Shown: positions 33,624-43,640, numbered from the stretch's first letter. The stretch: 64,000 bases of DNA from CAYWXK01 sp964462515 (GCA_964462515.1 CAYWXK010000002.1:62001-126000); one strand, 5' to 3'. Made by a program: numbers and translations. Notes: generated by a model from the letters alone, not told the origin.

Positions 33624-34775
33624 TCACGGATGAGAAAGAATGTAATCATAAAACGCCAGCAGCTTTCCACAATCCTTCTCTGCATAAAGTTGTTTGTCAA
33701 TCACTTGCTCTCGACAGGCCTTCGCCATCTTTTCCCCAAGCTCTGGGTTTGTGATAATTTCATAAACCGCATCTGCCATAGCCTGTGGGTTTTCTGGCTC
33801 AACCAGGTAACCCTGAATACCCGATGTCATATATTTTCGTTCCGGAGCCAAGTCCACAGAAACAACAGGGACTCCTTTGGCCATATACTCGAACAATTTT
33901 GTAGAACTTTGCTTTCGATATTTCGGTATGTCGTGAAGAGCTATCAAGCCCACTTTGCATTGGTCTAATAATCCGGAAACTTTTTTGTAGGGTAAATGAC
34001 CGGTTATTTTTAGGCAGTCATCAAGCTTATGTTCTCTAATATATCTATAGAATTTTTCTTCTACATATTGAGGCTCGCCAATCATCAATGCCCGGAATTT
34101 CTCGCAACGTTCCTTTAGTATCCTGACAGCCTCCAACATCTCGAAAGCTCCCTTACCTCGCGAAAGGTTGCCGGCATAAACTACATCATACTTTCTCTGA
34201 GCAAATGGTACCGGACTGGGCGGGAACATCGACAAAAGTGGAAAATGATGAAAACACACTTTTCGAGAGTCCAAGTGGAGGAAATCCTTCTCAAGTAAAT
34301 CATCCCCAAAGACAAAACCATCAAAAATTCGGCTTGCTAAATTTAACAACAACCTGAATAACAATGCGTAGATGTGCCTTATCGGTCCTAAATGTTGTGA
34401 ACTGCGTGCATATTCGATGTAATCCTCATGAGCATCAAAAAGCACATGCCGTCTGAAAAACAACTTCAATATTATTCCCGCAGGCAGCAACTCGGGGTCA
34501 AGGAAGTGATAAACTTGGCAGTTCTCTGCCACGAGTTTTGGGAAAAGCTTTAATGGCTCCAGCAATCGTCTCAACAGGCTCAAGTTGCGCACATTGGGCA
34601 GAGGGTATATTTTTACCCCATTAATAGTTTGCTCAGAATCTGTTACTGCAAAATAAACAACATCATATCCAGCGCGTACCAGAGCTGCACACTGTTTGTG
34701 AACAAAGCGCTGGTCGTCTGCGGTGTGCATCAGACCAGCGTAACACACGCGAATTGAGTTTGATTTAGACGCCAT
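33624..34775 (-). CDS. Glycosyltransferase family 4 protein
   Basis: A 383-residue GT-B enzyme. Recognisable parts are the N-terminal VCYAGLMHTADDQRFVHKQ, FDAHEDYIEYA near residue 117, VVYAGNLSRGKGAFEMLEA near 205, and the donor-site block KLFEYMAKGVPVVSVDLAPE with a following EPENPQAMADA. It would act at the cytoplasmic membrane face to extend the glycan repeat. It shares the domain order of the neighbouring GT4 but is not a close copy. Sugar specificity cannot be told. Confidence 0.9.
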   Translation of the reverse strand: MASKSNSIRVCYAGLMHTADDQRFVHKQCAALVRAGYDVVYFAVTDSEQTINGVKIYPLPNVRNLSLLRRLLEPLKLFPKLVAENCQVYHFLDPELLPAGIILKLFFRRHVLFDAHEDYIEYARSSQHLGPIRHIYALLFRLLLNLASRIFDGFVFGDDLLEKDFLHLDSRKVCFHHFPLLSMFPPSPVPFAQRKYDVVYAGNLSRGKGAFEMLEAVRILKERCEKFRALMIGEPQYVEEKFYRYIREHKLDDCLKITGHLPYKKVSGLLDQCKVGLIALHDIPKYRKQSSTKLFEYMAKGVPVVSVDLAPERKYMTSGIQGYLVEPENPQAMADAVYEIITNPELGEKMAKACREQVIDKQLYAEKDCGKLLAFYDYILSHP

Positions 34776-35083
34776 TTGGAGCAGTCAACACCCGAATATC
34801 AGTGGATGCCGAAGAAATGAGATATTTCATTTTGTGCGTTTCACCGGCGGCAAATCCACCTAAACACCAAAATATAAAAGGTGTTAATTTTGACCTTTCG
34901 TACATACTGTGCCTTGTCTAATCTGGACTATCAAATACCTCTTTTACATCTGTCGCTGATAATTACTAATCTCATAATGCCTCCTTACCTCCTCACTAAA
35001 GAACGTAAAAGTGATATTTCTCATCCAACAAGCGGTCGATAATACTAATCTTGTATTTCGCATCTCGAACGATGCTTCGCACA
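34776..35083. other. Gap of 308 bases in the polysaccharide locus
   Basis: I see no gene here. A minus-strand frame (34996-35214) crosses into the next gene in a different frame and has no ribosome binding site or family resemblance. No terminator or repeat is obvious. Confidence 0.5.
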
Positions 35084-36391
35084 TCATGAGTGACGAAGCA
35101 CGCCCGACAAATCAACCACGTAAATTCGCCTTTCGCCTTCATGAACTGAGTCAAAGCATACTTTGCTGCCGTTTCGGTTCCATCTCGGGTGCAGGTCGCA
35201 CCGCCATGGCCCATTAAATTTGAACGGCGATTTGTAACTTCCGATATTAATACGCTTTGAATTCAAGGTATCAAAAAGTATCAGGGTCGCCAAACGCCCT
35301 CTGTCGGGGTAGGTGTCAGTTATTATCCAGCGACTGTCAGGAGAATAGGATGGATGCCCATCAACAGTCAGGATGCCATTACCAGTGACGTTAACACTTT
35401 CAGTTTTGTCTTCAAAAACATAGTAACGATTGCCGTATGAGGGGTGTGCAGCCCAAACTAATAGATGTCTATCGTCTTTCCAGGCATAGTGGGAAACCCT
35501 ACCATAGTCTGCGATGCAGTATATGTCCGTGCCGTCAGGATTTGCGGTGTACATCCTGGTGTATTCTTTGCCTCGTATACCGCCTGCCTTCTTTAAAAAC
35601 CACCTGTGCAGGAAAACAAACCGTGTTCCACTCGGATTGAATGTGAGATGATTGAAATAATGAAACGAGTGCTTAAAATCCTCTCTTGGCGAATGATGTG
35701 TTATCTGGTCAAGGGATATGATTAGCTTGTTCCTTCCGGTTTCTAAGTCCATGTGCCAGATACCATCGTCGGCAGGATGTAATTTGTCAAGGTCCGGGTA
35801 TGGTCTGGCAACGTACCCATATCCCGGATGTCCGTAATGCAACCTTCCGAAGTTTAAGCTGACGGCCTGCTTACCATCTTTGGTTATTGCGTAAACAGGC
35901 AACGGAAGAATTTTTCTTACATTCCCGTTAAGGTCACGAACCAGACTGACGTACTGGCCATTTTGAAAATCATTGTGAATTACACGTAAATCAGGATTAC
36001 CTTCCAGCCACTGTAACATACAACCTTGCTGCCAGCACCAAGCTGTCGTTTGCCCCAATATGTGCGGCTGATTATTGCTATCTAAGTCTATAAACCCTAT
36101 TGTGGCTGCTTCTCCTGGCTCTGGCATTCTATCTGCAAAAGAAGCTTGGTGATACAACAAATAATGTCCCGTTCTACCCCAGGGACATCTATCGTAATAG
36201 CCGAAAAAACAGTGACTATTCTGGCCTGTTACGGCCTCTGCGGGTAAAAGATTACCTCCTGATATTCTGAAGAATGTCTTCGGCCCGGCAACACAATATG
36301 CAACTCTCGAATACACCACCCTCAGAAGACTTTTAAGCCGCGGATGTGAACGTAAAATTTCAGACAGAAAGTTCTTTATAGTTTTTGACAT
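35084..36391 (-). CDS. Beta-propeller (TolB/WD40-like) protein of the polysaccharide locus
   Basis: A 435-residue protein with repeated beta-propeller blades, of the type hPxxTRFVFLHR, YSPDSRWIITDTYPD and WNRNGSKVCFDS, where an S/G-x-(D/N)-(G/S)-(S/T)-(R/K) turn precedes a hydrophobic strand. Near residue 80 is CFFGYYDRCPWG, then repeated His/Trp-rich loops. No signal peptide is clear. I start at ATG 36391 because the longer frame would run into the upstream gene. Proteins like this occur in polysaccharide loci of several phyla; a glycan-binding or glycan-modifying role is possible but not shown. Confidence 0.65.
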   Translation of the reverse strand: MSKTIKNFLSEILRSHPRLKSLLRVVYSRVAYCVAGPKTFFRISGGNLLPAEAVTGQNSHCFFGYYDRCPWGRTGHYLLYHQASFADRMPEPGEAATIGFIDLDSNNQPHILGQTTAWCWQQGCMLQWLEGNPDLRVIHNDFQNGQYVSLVRDLNGNVRKILPLPVYAITKDGKQAVSLNFGRLHYGHPGYGYVARPYPDLDKLHPADDGIWHMDLETGRNKLIISLDQITHHSPREDFKHSFHYFNHLTFNPSGTRFVFLHRWFLKKAGGIRGKEYTRMYTANPDGTDIYCIADYGRVSHYAWKDDRHLLVWAAHPSYGNRYYVFEDKTESVNVTGNGILTVDGHPSYSPDSRWIITDTYPDRGRLATLILFDTLNSKRINIGSYKSPFKFNGPWRCDLHPRWNRNGSKVCFDSVHEGERRIYVVDLSGVLRHS

Positions 36392-36402
36392 GGTGACACC
36401 AA

Positions 36403-37755
36403 CTAAGCGTGAGCAGTTATTTCTCCTCCACACTCCAGATAAAGTTCGTCCGAATACTCGGGTTCCTGCCCAAATGCTATCTGCCGATTGATGCGGACGA
36501 GGCATTCGGTAAGTACTATAAAGATAAATAGCATGTAGAATTGAATTGTGGCAGGGTTAGAACTGGTTCCTTCAACATATTCCCATGCGAAGAGCGATGT
36601 TAAAGTTGCAGCGAGAAACCACGCCACGTCCTTGATATAATCAGTTTGTGCCGAAAACAATGCGAGCTTCCAAATGCGAACAAAGGTATATACTACAACA
36701 ATCATAACAATAATAAAGCCGGGCAACCCAAACTCCACAAGCCAGTTGAGGTAGACATTATGAAGCGAAACATAGCCACCACAGACATTAGCGTATGGGT
36801 CGGACAAAGAACCCAGTCCCCATCCCAAAATTGGGCGTTCACTGAAAAGCTGGAACCCACGTTCACGAAGCATAGGTCTTTGCGGTGCTTCAAGAGTGGT
36901 CATATGCGCAATATATTGAGGGGTGGCGGTGGCAAGAATCTTCGGAACAATATAAATAGCACCTATAACCAGCACCGGGATGATAAAAAGGGCTATTTTT
37001 TTCCGATAGCGAAGGCCAAGGACCGCCAATACGATAGTGAATCCTCCCAGTGATGCGCGGGAACCCGTGAGGAAAATCAAAAAGATACACAGGAAAACCG
37101 CCACATAGTTCGCAATTTGCCGGAGGAAATGAGTTTTTTCCATTAAGCCATTCCACACCAACATCGTTGCTGCAAAAACGAGAGCTCTCGCAAAAATCCC
37201 TGAGCTGGCAAAGAGCAGCGACAGTCTTCCGGAAGACATACGATATCCGCCGGGATCAGAAATGTAGATAGCAAATGACAGAAGGACAAATGTCCAGGCT
37301 AAAAAAGTAAGCATTTTAAGCCAGCGATGCATCCTCTCCTCATTGTCGATTTCCCCTAATATCAGAATAAAGAAGACGAAGAAGCATAGTAAATAAACTA
37401 TTCCGAATATAAGACCACGAAAGACCGAGGGGGCCTGAAAAGCTGATATCAGTGCTATCACTGTCCATAAAAAGAAAAGGACATGAAGCAGGGAAAATTT
37501 GATGATCCCCCCTCTTATGATTCTGGCGGTAATCATTATCAGGATAAGCCAGCGTAAAATGTAACAGGTCGTGCTCATAGCAGGGTATTGACTGCTGGTC
37601 AAAATAACAGCAAGAAGAAAAATATAGATGCTCAGACGAAGGTCCTTAGCCCATAAGGTAGAAAATAGAACTAAAATAAGGCAAAGACCGCCGAGTATAA
37701 CCGTCCATACATTAACATACTGCTCAATAAGTCTCCTGATTAGCTCTAATTGCAT
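36403..37755 (-). CDS. O-antigen ligase / polymerase-like membrane protein
   Basis: About 12 hydrophobic helices in 450 residues. A long periplasmic loop between later helices contains RGFQLFSERPILGWGLG followed by HNVYLNWLVEFGLPG, the hallmark of the Wzy_C/WaaL (O-antigen ligase, PF04932) family: the conserved Arg, the GxG and the His in S(L)HN. Such proteins polymerise repeats or ligate finished glycan to lipid A or another acceptor on the periplasmic side. Whether it is the polymerase or the ligase cannot be told from sequence. It is the only such gene in the locus, which favours a Wzy polymerase role. Confidence 0.88.
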   Translation of the reverse strand: MQLELIRRLIEQYVNVWTVILGGLCLILVLFSTLWAKDLRLSIYIFLLAVILTSSQYPAMSTTCYILRWLILIMITARIIRGGIIKFSLLHVLFFLWTVIALISAFQAPSVFRGLIFGIVYLLCFFVFFILILGEIDNEERMHRWLKMLTFLAWTFVLLSFAIYISDPGGYRMSSGRLSLLFASSGIFARALVFAATMLVWNGLMEKTHFLRQIANYVAVFLCIFLIFLTGSRASLGGFTIVLAVLGLRYRKKIALFIIPVLVIGAIYIVPKILATATPQYIAHMTTLEAPQRPMLRERGFQLFSERPILGWGLGSLSDPYANVCGGYVSLHNVYLNWLVEFGLPGFIIVMIVVVYTFVRIWKLALFSAQTDYIKDVAWFLAATLTSLFAWEYVEGTSSNPATIQFYMLFIFIVLTECLVRINRQIAFGQEPEYSDELYLECGGEITAHA

Positions 37756-37770
37756 GGTATCCTCTCTTTC

Positions 37771-38421
37771 TTAAAAAAAATTAAACAGATTTTTTTTCAA
37801 TACGATTCCTACGGTATCACACAAGTGTGGTCTTATCAGACATAGAAGACGATTTAATGCCAACAAAGGCCATAGAAATACCGGATATATGGACCAGTAT
37901 GCCCGACTCAAATCAATATAGCAGACCTTAACAACTTCAAGCCCATATCGTGCTGCAAGCACACCCAAAACATCGGCTGTGAACCAGCATGTATGTTCCT
38001 TGTTGGGCGATACTCTACCAAGCAACATCCAACGCATAAACCCCAAAAAAGTGATTGGATTCGGCGTTGACACCAAAACCAAACCGTCCGGCGCGAGGTG
38101 CTCACACACTCTTTCCATAAATTGACCGCAGTTTGAGAGGTGCTCGATTATATCTCCTGCGACAATAACTTCAAAAGTTTCGCCAAGTTGCATTGTTTCA
38201 ACATTTTCGCACACCATGTTATATCCCTGGCCTACTAAAGCGGAAACTTCGTCTTTCAGATAATCCACACCCAAAACACTTTTTGCATGTTTCTTTATTA
38301 TACCGTGCAACCAATCAGACTTTTTTGCACGGTCCAGACTGTGCTGAACACAACCGAGGTCAAGAACTTTTTTCCCGATAACATACGGAATAATCCAATC
38401 TTTCTTACTTTTGTATCGCAT
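37771..38421 (-). CDS. Class I SAM-dependent methyltransferase
   Basis: A 216-residue Rossmann-fold methyltransferase. Motif I is VLDLGCVQHS near residue 19-28 (GxG replaced by GC-x-Q), the acidic residue of motif II is in LGVDYLKDE, motif IV is VIVAGDIIEHLSN near 87, and a post-motif LVLVSTPNP follows. The C-terminal part has a hydrophobic stretch (YWSIYPVFLWPLLALNRLL) that may touch the membrane. It fits methylation of a glycan or its lipid carrier in this locus. Substrate unknown. Confidence 0.85.
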   Translation of the reverse strand: MRYKSKKDWIIPYVIGKKVLDLGCVQHSLDRAKKSDWLHGIIKKHAKSVLGVDYLKDEVSALVGQGYNMVCENVETMQLGETFEVIVAGDIIEHLSNCGQFMERVCEHLAPDGLVLVSTPNPITFLGFMRWMLLGRVSPNKEHTCWFTADVLGVLAARYGLEVVKVCYIDLSRAYWSIYPVFLWPLLALNRLLCLIRPHLCDTVGIVLKKNLFNFF

Positions 38422-38449
38422 GAGTATCTATCACTGACCCAAACTTCAA

Positions 38450-39772
38450 TCAACCCCGTCCCTTCCTTGATATTAAGTTGAATAAGCTGTTCTTTATGAG
38501 CGCTATGTCACTTAACCTGACAACGCACACATCTACCAGCCCTAAGTTGGTACTACGCTTAAACATATATACCATTGCGACAAATTCAACTATGCTGGAC
38601 AATAAAACGCCTACCGCTGCACCCATAATACCCATCAGAGCAATAAGAACTACGTCAGTTGCTATCATCATGCCCAAACTTGTTAAGAATACGACCGATA
38701 CCCTTCCCGGCTGGCCTATTCCCTGAAAATAACTTTGCAATACCCTCGGGACACTGCGAAGTACAGTCGCTGGAAACATAATCCACATCAGGGGCACTGC
38801 CGGCACGAATTCGGGCTTAAACAAAAATGAAATCAAAGGCTTAGCAAAACTCATTATTGTCAAACCTACAATAAAGGTAATAAAAAGGGACAACCGGCTT
38901 AACGTCGCCGTCGTATTAACGCCCCCTTTAGGGTCTTGCGATACTTTCTCCAGCAGGACAAAACCAAGAACGATTGGCAATGTCAAAACTCTATCCAGGA
39001 TAGCTATCCCCTGGGCATAAAGCCCCAAAGAGCTTTCAGTGACATGCAGCATAGGAATAATCAGCATCTCCGACCGAAGCATTATCGGATTGGCAAGTTT
39101 GCTAAAAATTTGCTTAACGCCATAATTCATACTTTCCCTGAAACTTTTCCAGTTAAAGGTGAATTTTAAAGAGTGGTTCAACCTCTTAATAAACCATACT
39201 GCAACAGCCAAGGCCATAAATACCGCCACCAGATGTGCGACAAAAACGACTTCTATCTGCCTGATGGACAGCACCCAGCAAAGACACACCATAGCCAAAA
39301 GCCAGCCAAAATTCGTTATAAAGAAACGGACATAAGATAAATCCGAGCGTCCCATACCTCTCAACAAACTATAAACATACATACCCGCCCACGTCACTGG
39401 AACGCTGGACACTGCCAATAGAATCACCCGGTTGCTTGAAAATGCTACAAATGAAGGACGAAAATAAATTACAAGAAATGTCACGACGGACAGGACGCCC
39501 ACACTTATCAGGAATCCCAGCAAACTGCTGCCGGCGGCTTCGGAGACCTTCTGTTTGCCGGATGCTATGAAGTAGGTGTTTGCCAACTCGTGACCTGTAC
39601 CTATTAGCATTGTTAACAGACCTGAAAACGCAAAAGCGTTAGCAAAAACACCTCGCCCATCAGGACCAAACATGCGCGCAATGACAACCTGCACCAAAAA
39701 AATGCTGATCATGGCGCCCATGTGAACCATAATGACCAGAATTGATTGTTGTGCAAAACCTTTTGACGGCAA
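38450..39772 (-). CDS. Oligosaccharide flippase (Wzx/MATE-like)
   Basis: A 440-residue protein with about 12 membrane helices and the MOP-superfamily pattern: early VVIARMFGPDGRGVFANAFA, repeated basic loops (RRLNHSLKF-like), and a late PLMWIMFPATVLRSVPRVLQ with YFQGIGQPGRVS, which is the Wzx type QGxGxPGR segment. It flips the undecaprenyl-linked repeat from the cytoplasmic to the periplasmic side. Together with the Wzy-like protein at 36403-37755 it defines a Wzx/Wzy-dependent pathway. Confidence 0.9.
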   Translation of the reverse strand: MPSKGFAQQSILVIMVHMGAMISIFLVQVVIARMFGPDGRGVFANAFAFSGLLTMLIGTGHELANTYFIASGKQKVSEAAGSSLLGFLISVGVLSVVTFLVIYFRPSFVAFSSNRVILLAVSSVPVTWAGMYVYSLLRGMGRSDLSYVRFFITNFGWLLAMVCLCWVLSIRQIEVVFVAHLVAVFMALAVAVWFIKRLNHSLKFTFNWKSFRESMNYGVKQIFSKLANPIMLRSEMLIIPMLHVTESSLGLYAQGIAILDRVLTLPIVLGFVLLEKVSQDPKGGVNTTATLSRLSLFITFIVGLTIMSFAKPLISFLFKPEFVPAVPLMWIMFPATVLRSVPRVLQSYFQGIGQPGRVSVVFLTSLGMMIATDVVLIALMGIMGAAVGVLLSSIVEFVAMVYMFKRSTNLGLVDVCVVRLSDIALIKNSLFNLISRKGRG

Positions 39773-39836
39773 TTTTTACTCCTGCAAAATAAACCATCTA
39801 CAAGTACATCTGTGCCTCTCCATTGAGCATAGAAAA

Positions 39837-41123
39837 CTAAGGAGTAAATTTGAACACAGCCACTCCCAATGGTTTAAGAGTAACAGATAGCAATTCCGAC
39901 TGATAGCTATACTCACTTTCGCCATCGAGCAAAGCTACCTTGGAATCCATATTGAAACCTCGGAACTCAACTTTAACTGTCAAAGCTTTTCCATCCTCCT
40001 GCAAATAAGGCTTATTCAGAATTTCGCAGCAATTTACCATGACCAAATATACGAACCCGCGATGGTTATATGCACGCCAGTGTATGCTGGGGTTGCCTGG
40101 CATGTCCCGTTTCATACCCCTGTGAAAACCCTCCATAAAAATCGTTGGGCCGGCAACAATCTGAGCCTGAATATTCGGATTATCTTCTCCTTTGAGAAAT
40201 ACCTCCCCTAAATATTCGGGGCCATTAAGTAATCGAGATACTCCGAAGACGGCATTCAATAGCTGCCGGTTGTTGCGTATTTGGGCATAGCAGTACCACA
40301 TAATTCCCTTGACACCGTGGATGAGGGACAAATATGCATCGAACTTTATATCATTGGGGCCCGGCCAGCCTGACGGGGTATTGTATGCTTCCAGCGCTGC
40401 TATCACCGGAACCCCATAACGGTGAGCTGAATCAATATGATAAGCAATCCGTACCCGTGGAAAGCCTTGGCTCTTTGACGCACTAGGATAGGCGCCAAAA
40501 ACCAGGCAGTCTAAGAACCGGCTCATTTCTGCCGCGACTGGTCCGGTGCTATTATGGTAAGATATGACCGGACGTTGTAAACCATCAATCTCATGCAACA
40601 AATCCGCTACCGTCTTGAGGTGACGTACATCCTCAGGTTCGGGTTCGCCGTGCAAATACCAAAATGCTATCTGACTTTGATTTATCAGGTCCCGTTCAAG
40701 TATGTATTTCCTCCACCACTCTTTGTCCTCTTGAAAATAACGAGTAGGCAGGCAAAATGCCATAGAAACACCCGCTTTAGCAGCATCAAGGATTTCCCGT
40801 TTGGATTCCTCGATAGTCGATTGGCGGGCCGTGTACTTCTGGATAACTGTTAAGCCGTTTTTAACCAATAGCCTCATCTCATCCGTATTATGAATATAAA
40901 CTGAATAGAACCCCAAAGGCATCAATAATCGGTCACCTGCCTTAAACCGTTTCTCTATCGCTTGTTGAAACTTTTGCGGGCGTTCGCCCTCTACCGCTAT
41001 TCTTATTGGGGCAACCTGCTTTTTTGCAGTAGTTTGCTCTGTTGAGAAATATAGCTGAGCGAACGACACACAAAACAACAGACCCAAGATACAAATACAC
41101 AATAGATATTTGCTTATTTTCAT
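39837..41123 (-). CDS. Exported TIM-barrel-like protein (glycoside hydrolase-like), function unknown
   Basis: A 428-residue protein with a signal peptide (hydrophobic stretch about 5-22, ending near SFA). The body reads like a (beta/alpha)8 barrel: RLLMPLGFYSVYIHNTDEM, GVSMAFCLPTRYF, SQIAFWYLHGEPEPEDV (a candidate catalytic Glu pair near residue 165), DCLVFGAYPS, VPVIAALEAYNTPSGW and VKGIMWYCYAQIRNN, followed by a C-terminal beta domain (VYLVMVNCCEIL ... LKPLGVAVFKFTP) as in many glycosidases. It may trim or process the glycan outside the inner membrane. I do not recognise a CAZy family. Confidence 0.65.
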   Translation of the reverse strand: MKISKYLLCICILGLLFCVSFAQLYFSTEQTTAKKQVAPIRIAVEGERPQKFQQAIEKRFKAGDRLLMPLGFYSVYIHNTDEMRLLVKNGLTVIQKYTARQSTIEESKREILDAAKAGVSMAFCLPTRYFQEDKEWWRKYILERDLINQSQIAFWYLHGEPEPEDVRHLKTVADLLHEIDGLQRPVISYHNSTGPVAAEMSRFLDCLVFGAYPSASKSQGFPRVRIAYHIDSAHRYGVPVIAALEAYNTPSGWPGPNDIKFDAYLSLIHGVKGIMWYCYAQIRNNRQLLNAVFGVSRLLNGPEYLGEVFLKGEDNPNIQAQIVAGPTIFMEGFHRGMKRDMPGNPSIHWRAYNHRGFVYLVMVNCCEILNKPYLQEDGKALTVKVEFRGFNMDSKVALLDGESEYSYQSELLSVTLKPLGVAVFKFTP

Positions 41124-41402
41124 ATAATTACATCAAAAATGTATGATTCTATGTTAATATGATGCCGCAGGGTCAGGAACAAAATATAACCTTATCTTAT
41201 ATTGTTTGCCAGAAAAAAAACACCGAAGCAGCGGCATAATTTTTGGGACATCAATGTTTGTGAGCTTACAGCGCCACCAGCATAGTATTACTCAACCTTT
41301 TTGGCGGTTCTGTAGAACCCTCTAATTCGATATTCATTTTTTGCTACAACTTGCGATTACAGCTTTGTTCAAAGTTTATATCGGCAAGTCGTTCAGCCCA
41401 CT
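41124..41402. other. 279-base gap in the polysaccharide locus
   Basis: Nothing coding is seen. AT-rich on the side of the exported protein. It could hold the promoter for the downstream minus-strand genes, but I see no clear consensus. Confidence 0.4.
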
Positions 41403-42503
41403 TCATACACCAGCAATAATTCTCACAATCCTCTGGGCGGCCTTACCGTCCCATAATTTTGGTTTGCACCGGCCTCCATAGGTATTTTCGCCCGTTTTTT
41501 TTATCTGGCGATAACCTTCCACAATCCCCTCGGTGGTGATTTCAACCAGCCGATTTGTGCCCTCAGTAATCGTAACCGGTCGTTCTGTATTCTTTCTGAC
41601 AGTCATACAGGGTATATTCAGTATTGTGGTCTCTTCCTGTATCCCTCCCGAATCTGTCAGCACAAATGCCGCGTTGCTGAGCAAGCACAAGAAATCCAGA
41701 TATCCCAACGGCTTAAGCAACAGCAGATTCTTCATCGCCTCCAGTCGTCCCTCAAGCTCGCTGCCCCTGATATTATCTCTTGTCCGCGGGTGAACAGGGA
41801 AAACCAGTTTTGTCTCTTTCTGGATTTCATCGAGTGCGGAGACAATCTGCTCAAACTTATCCGTATCATCAACATTGCTGGGCCGGTGAAGCGTAATCAC
41901 GCCATACTCTTTTGGTGAAAGACCTAACCTTGCAAGCACATCCGACCTTTGTGCCATCCGGCGGTTGGCTAACAGCGTATCTATCATTACGTTTCCGACA
42001 AAGTGTATTTTCTTCGGGTCAATTCCTTCTCTTTTGAGGTTATCGACTCCCGATTGTTCCGTCACGAAAAGCAGGTCGCTTATAGCATCGGTCAGGACAC
42101 GGTTGATTTCCTCCGGCATCGTTCTGTCAAAACTCCTAAGTCCGGCTTCAACATGAATCAGCTTCACTCCCAATTTCACCGCCACCAAACCGCAGGCAAT
42201 TGTGCTGTTGACGTCACCGACAACCAGCACGTAATCCGGCTTAAAATCTACAACCACCGGCTCAAAACGCTTCATAATCTCTGCTGTCTGAGCTGCGTTT
42301 GTCCCTGAACCTACCTCCAGGTTGACATCGGGTCTGGGAATACACAAGTCATCAAAAAACAGCTTGCTCATATTTTCATCATAGTGCTGACCTGTGTGAA
42401 CCAGAAGCGTATGGAAGCCGCCGTGCGCCTTAAACGCATGCATAAGCGGCGCTATCTTCACGAAGTTAGGCCTTGCACCACACACACATATACTCTTTAT
42501 CAT
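41403..42503 (-). CDS. wecB: UDP-N-acetylglucosamine 2-epimerase (non-hydrolysing)
   Basis: WecB converts UDP-GlcNAc to UDP-ManNAc in the cytoplasm, feeding polysaccharide synthesis. The 366-residue protein has the GT-B-like signatures GARPNFVKIAPLMHAF, HTGQHYDENMS, HVEAGLRSFDRTMPEEINR near residue 118, ITLHRPSNVDD, VFPVHPRTR and DSGGIQEE near 285. I prefer ATG 42503 (MIKSICVCGAR); a TTG at 42524 would add seven residues. No wecC (UDP-ManNAc dehydrogenase) is in the locus, so ManNAc itself, or a later product made elsewhere, would be the sugar. It follows the aminotransferase gene closely. Confidence 0.94.
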   Translation of the reverse strand: MIKSICVCGARPNFVKIAPLMHAFKAHGGFHTLLVHTGQHYDENMSKLFFDDLCIPRPDVNLEVGSGTNAAQTAEIMKRFEPVVVDFKPDYVLVVGDVNSTIACGLVAVKLGVKLIHVEAGLRSFDRTMPEEINRVLTDAISDLLFVTEQSGVDNLKREGIDPKKIHFVGNVMIDTLLANRRMAQRSDVLARLGLSPKEYGVITLHRPSNVDDTDKFEQIVSALDEIQKETKLVFPVHPRTRDNIRGSELEGRLEAMKNLLLLKPLGYLDFLCLLSNAAFVLTDSGGIQEETTILNIPCMTVRKNTERPVTITEGTNRLVEITTEGIVEGYRQIKKTGENTYGGRCKPKLWDGKAAQRIVRIIAGV

Positions 42504-42539
42504 TATCAGGAGTTTCTCAATCAAACCGGATTACGACTC

Positions 42540-43640
42540 TTATTTGAAAAATGCCAGAATAGTCTGGGCCACATAATCCTTCATCAGGTCGGTCAATTCC
42601 GGATAAACCGGAACAGCCAGCACCTCTTTTGCTGCCTTTTCCGCCTGCGGCAAATCCCTTTCTTTGTAGCCCAGATGTTTGAAGCATTCCTGCAAGTGCA
42701 ACGGCACAGGATAGTATATTTCACAACCGATATTATTCTTGTGCAGGTGCTCCGCAAGCCGATCTCGCTTAGGAACGCGAATCACATACTGGTTGAAGAT
42801 GCTCACACAGTCAGGGCTGATATAAGGAGTTTGAACAACTGTGCCCTCGAACTTCTTATTGTAATATGCAGCGTTGCGGCGCCGTGCCTGCGACCACTCG
42901 TCAAGATAAGGCAGCTTAACCAAAAGCGCTGCTGCCTGTATGGGGTCGAGACGGAAATTGCCGCCGATGTAGCTATGGTAATATTTTAGCTTGCTGCCGT
43001 GATTTCGCATAGCAGAAAGCCGTTCGTAAAGCTGCCGGTCATTGGTAACAATCATCCCGCCGTCGCCGATACCGCCGAGGTTCTTGCTCGGAAAGAAACT
43101 AAAACATCCTGCCGTCCCGATACTGCCTGCTTTTCTACCCTTATATGTGCTCATAATTGACTGCGCAGCATCCTCAATAACCGCCAGATTATACATCTTT
43201 GCTATCGCCATAATCGGGTCCATATCAGCCATCTGGCCGAATAAGTGCACAGGCATAATCGCTTTAGTTTTTTTTGTAACGTGAGCCTCAATAAACGCAG
43301 GATTGATATTGAACGTGCTGGGGTCAATATCGACAAACACCGGCTTTGCGCCCGTGCGGGCAATACAACCCGCCGTAGCAAAAAATGTGAACGGAGTGGT
43401 AATGACCTCATCGCCCGGCCCGATATCCAAACTCATCAGACTGTTCAGAATTGCATCTGTTCCGCTCGAGACACCAACTGCGAATGGACAATCACTTATC
43501 GCTGCAATTCTTTCCTCCAACTGGACTACTTTCGGTCCACCGATGCATATCTGAGACTGGAGCACTTCGGAAACCGCAGCCAGAATCTCGTCCTTTATCT
43601 TCGCATATTGCGCTTTCAAATCTAAAAGAGGCACCTGCAT
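42540..43640 (-). CDS. DegT/DnrJ/EryC1/StrS-family sugar aminotransferase
   Basis: PLP-dependent aminotransferase converting a 4- or 3-keto NDP-sugar into an amino sugar. The 366-residue protein opens VPLLDLKAQY, has GVSSGTDAI, TPFTFFATAG, IEDAAQS near residue 155 and the PLP lysine in FFPSKNLGG near 186, then NFRLDPIQAA near 230. The N-terminal and mid motifs match WecE/ArnB-like enzymes. No NDP-keto-sugar dehydratase other than Gmd is next to it, so a GDP-4-keto-6-deoxy-mannose (perosamine-type) or another keto sugar is the likely substrate (inference). Confidence 0.92.
   Translation of the reverse strand: MQVPLLDLKAQYAKIKDEILAAVSEVLQSQICIGGPKVVQLEERIAAISDCPFAVGVSSGTDAILNSLMSLDIGPGDEVITTPFTFFATAGCIARTGAKPVFVDIDPSTFNINPAFIEAHVTKKTKAIMPVHLFGQMADMDPIMAIAKMYNLAVIEDAAQSIMSTYKGRKAGSIGTAGCFSFFPSKNLGGIGDGGMIVTNDRQLYERLSAMRNHGSKLKYYHSYIGGNFRLDPIQAAALLVKLPYLDEWSQARRRNAAYYNKKFEGTVVQTPYISPDCVSIFNQYVIRVPKRDRLAEHLHKNNIGCEIYYPVPLHLQECFKHLGYKERDLPQAEKAAKEVLAVPVYPELTDLMKDYVAQTILAFFK

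Noticed and set aside
34996..35214. 72-codon minus-strand frame downstream of the beta-propeller gene
   Set aside because: Overlaps the end of a real gene in another frame, no ribosome binding site, no recognisable motif.
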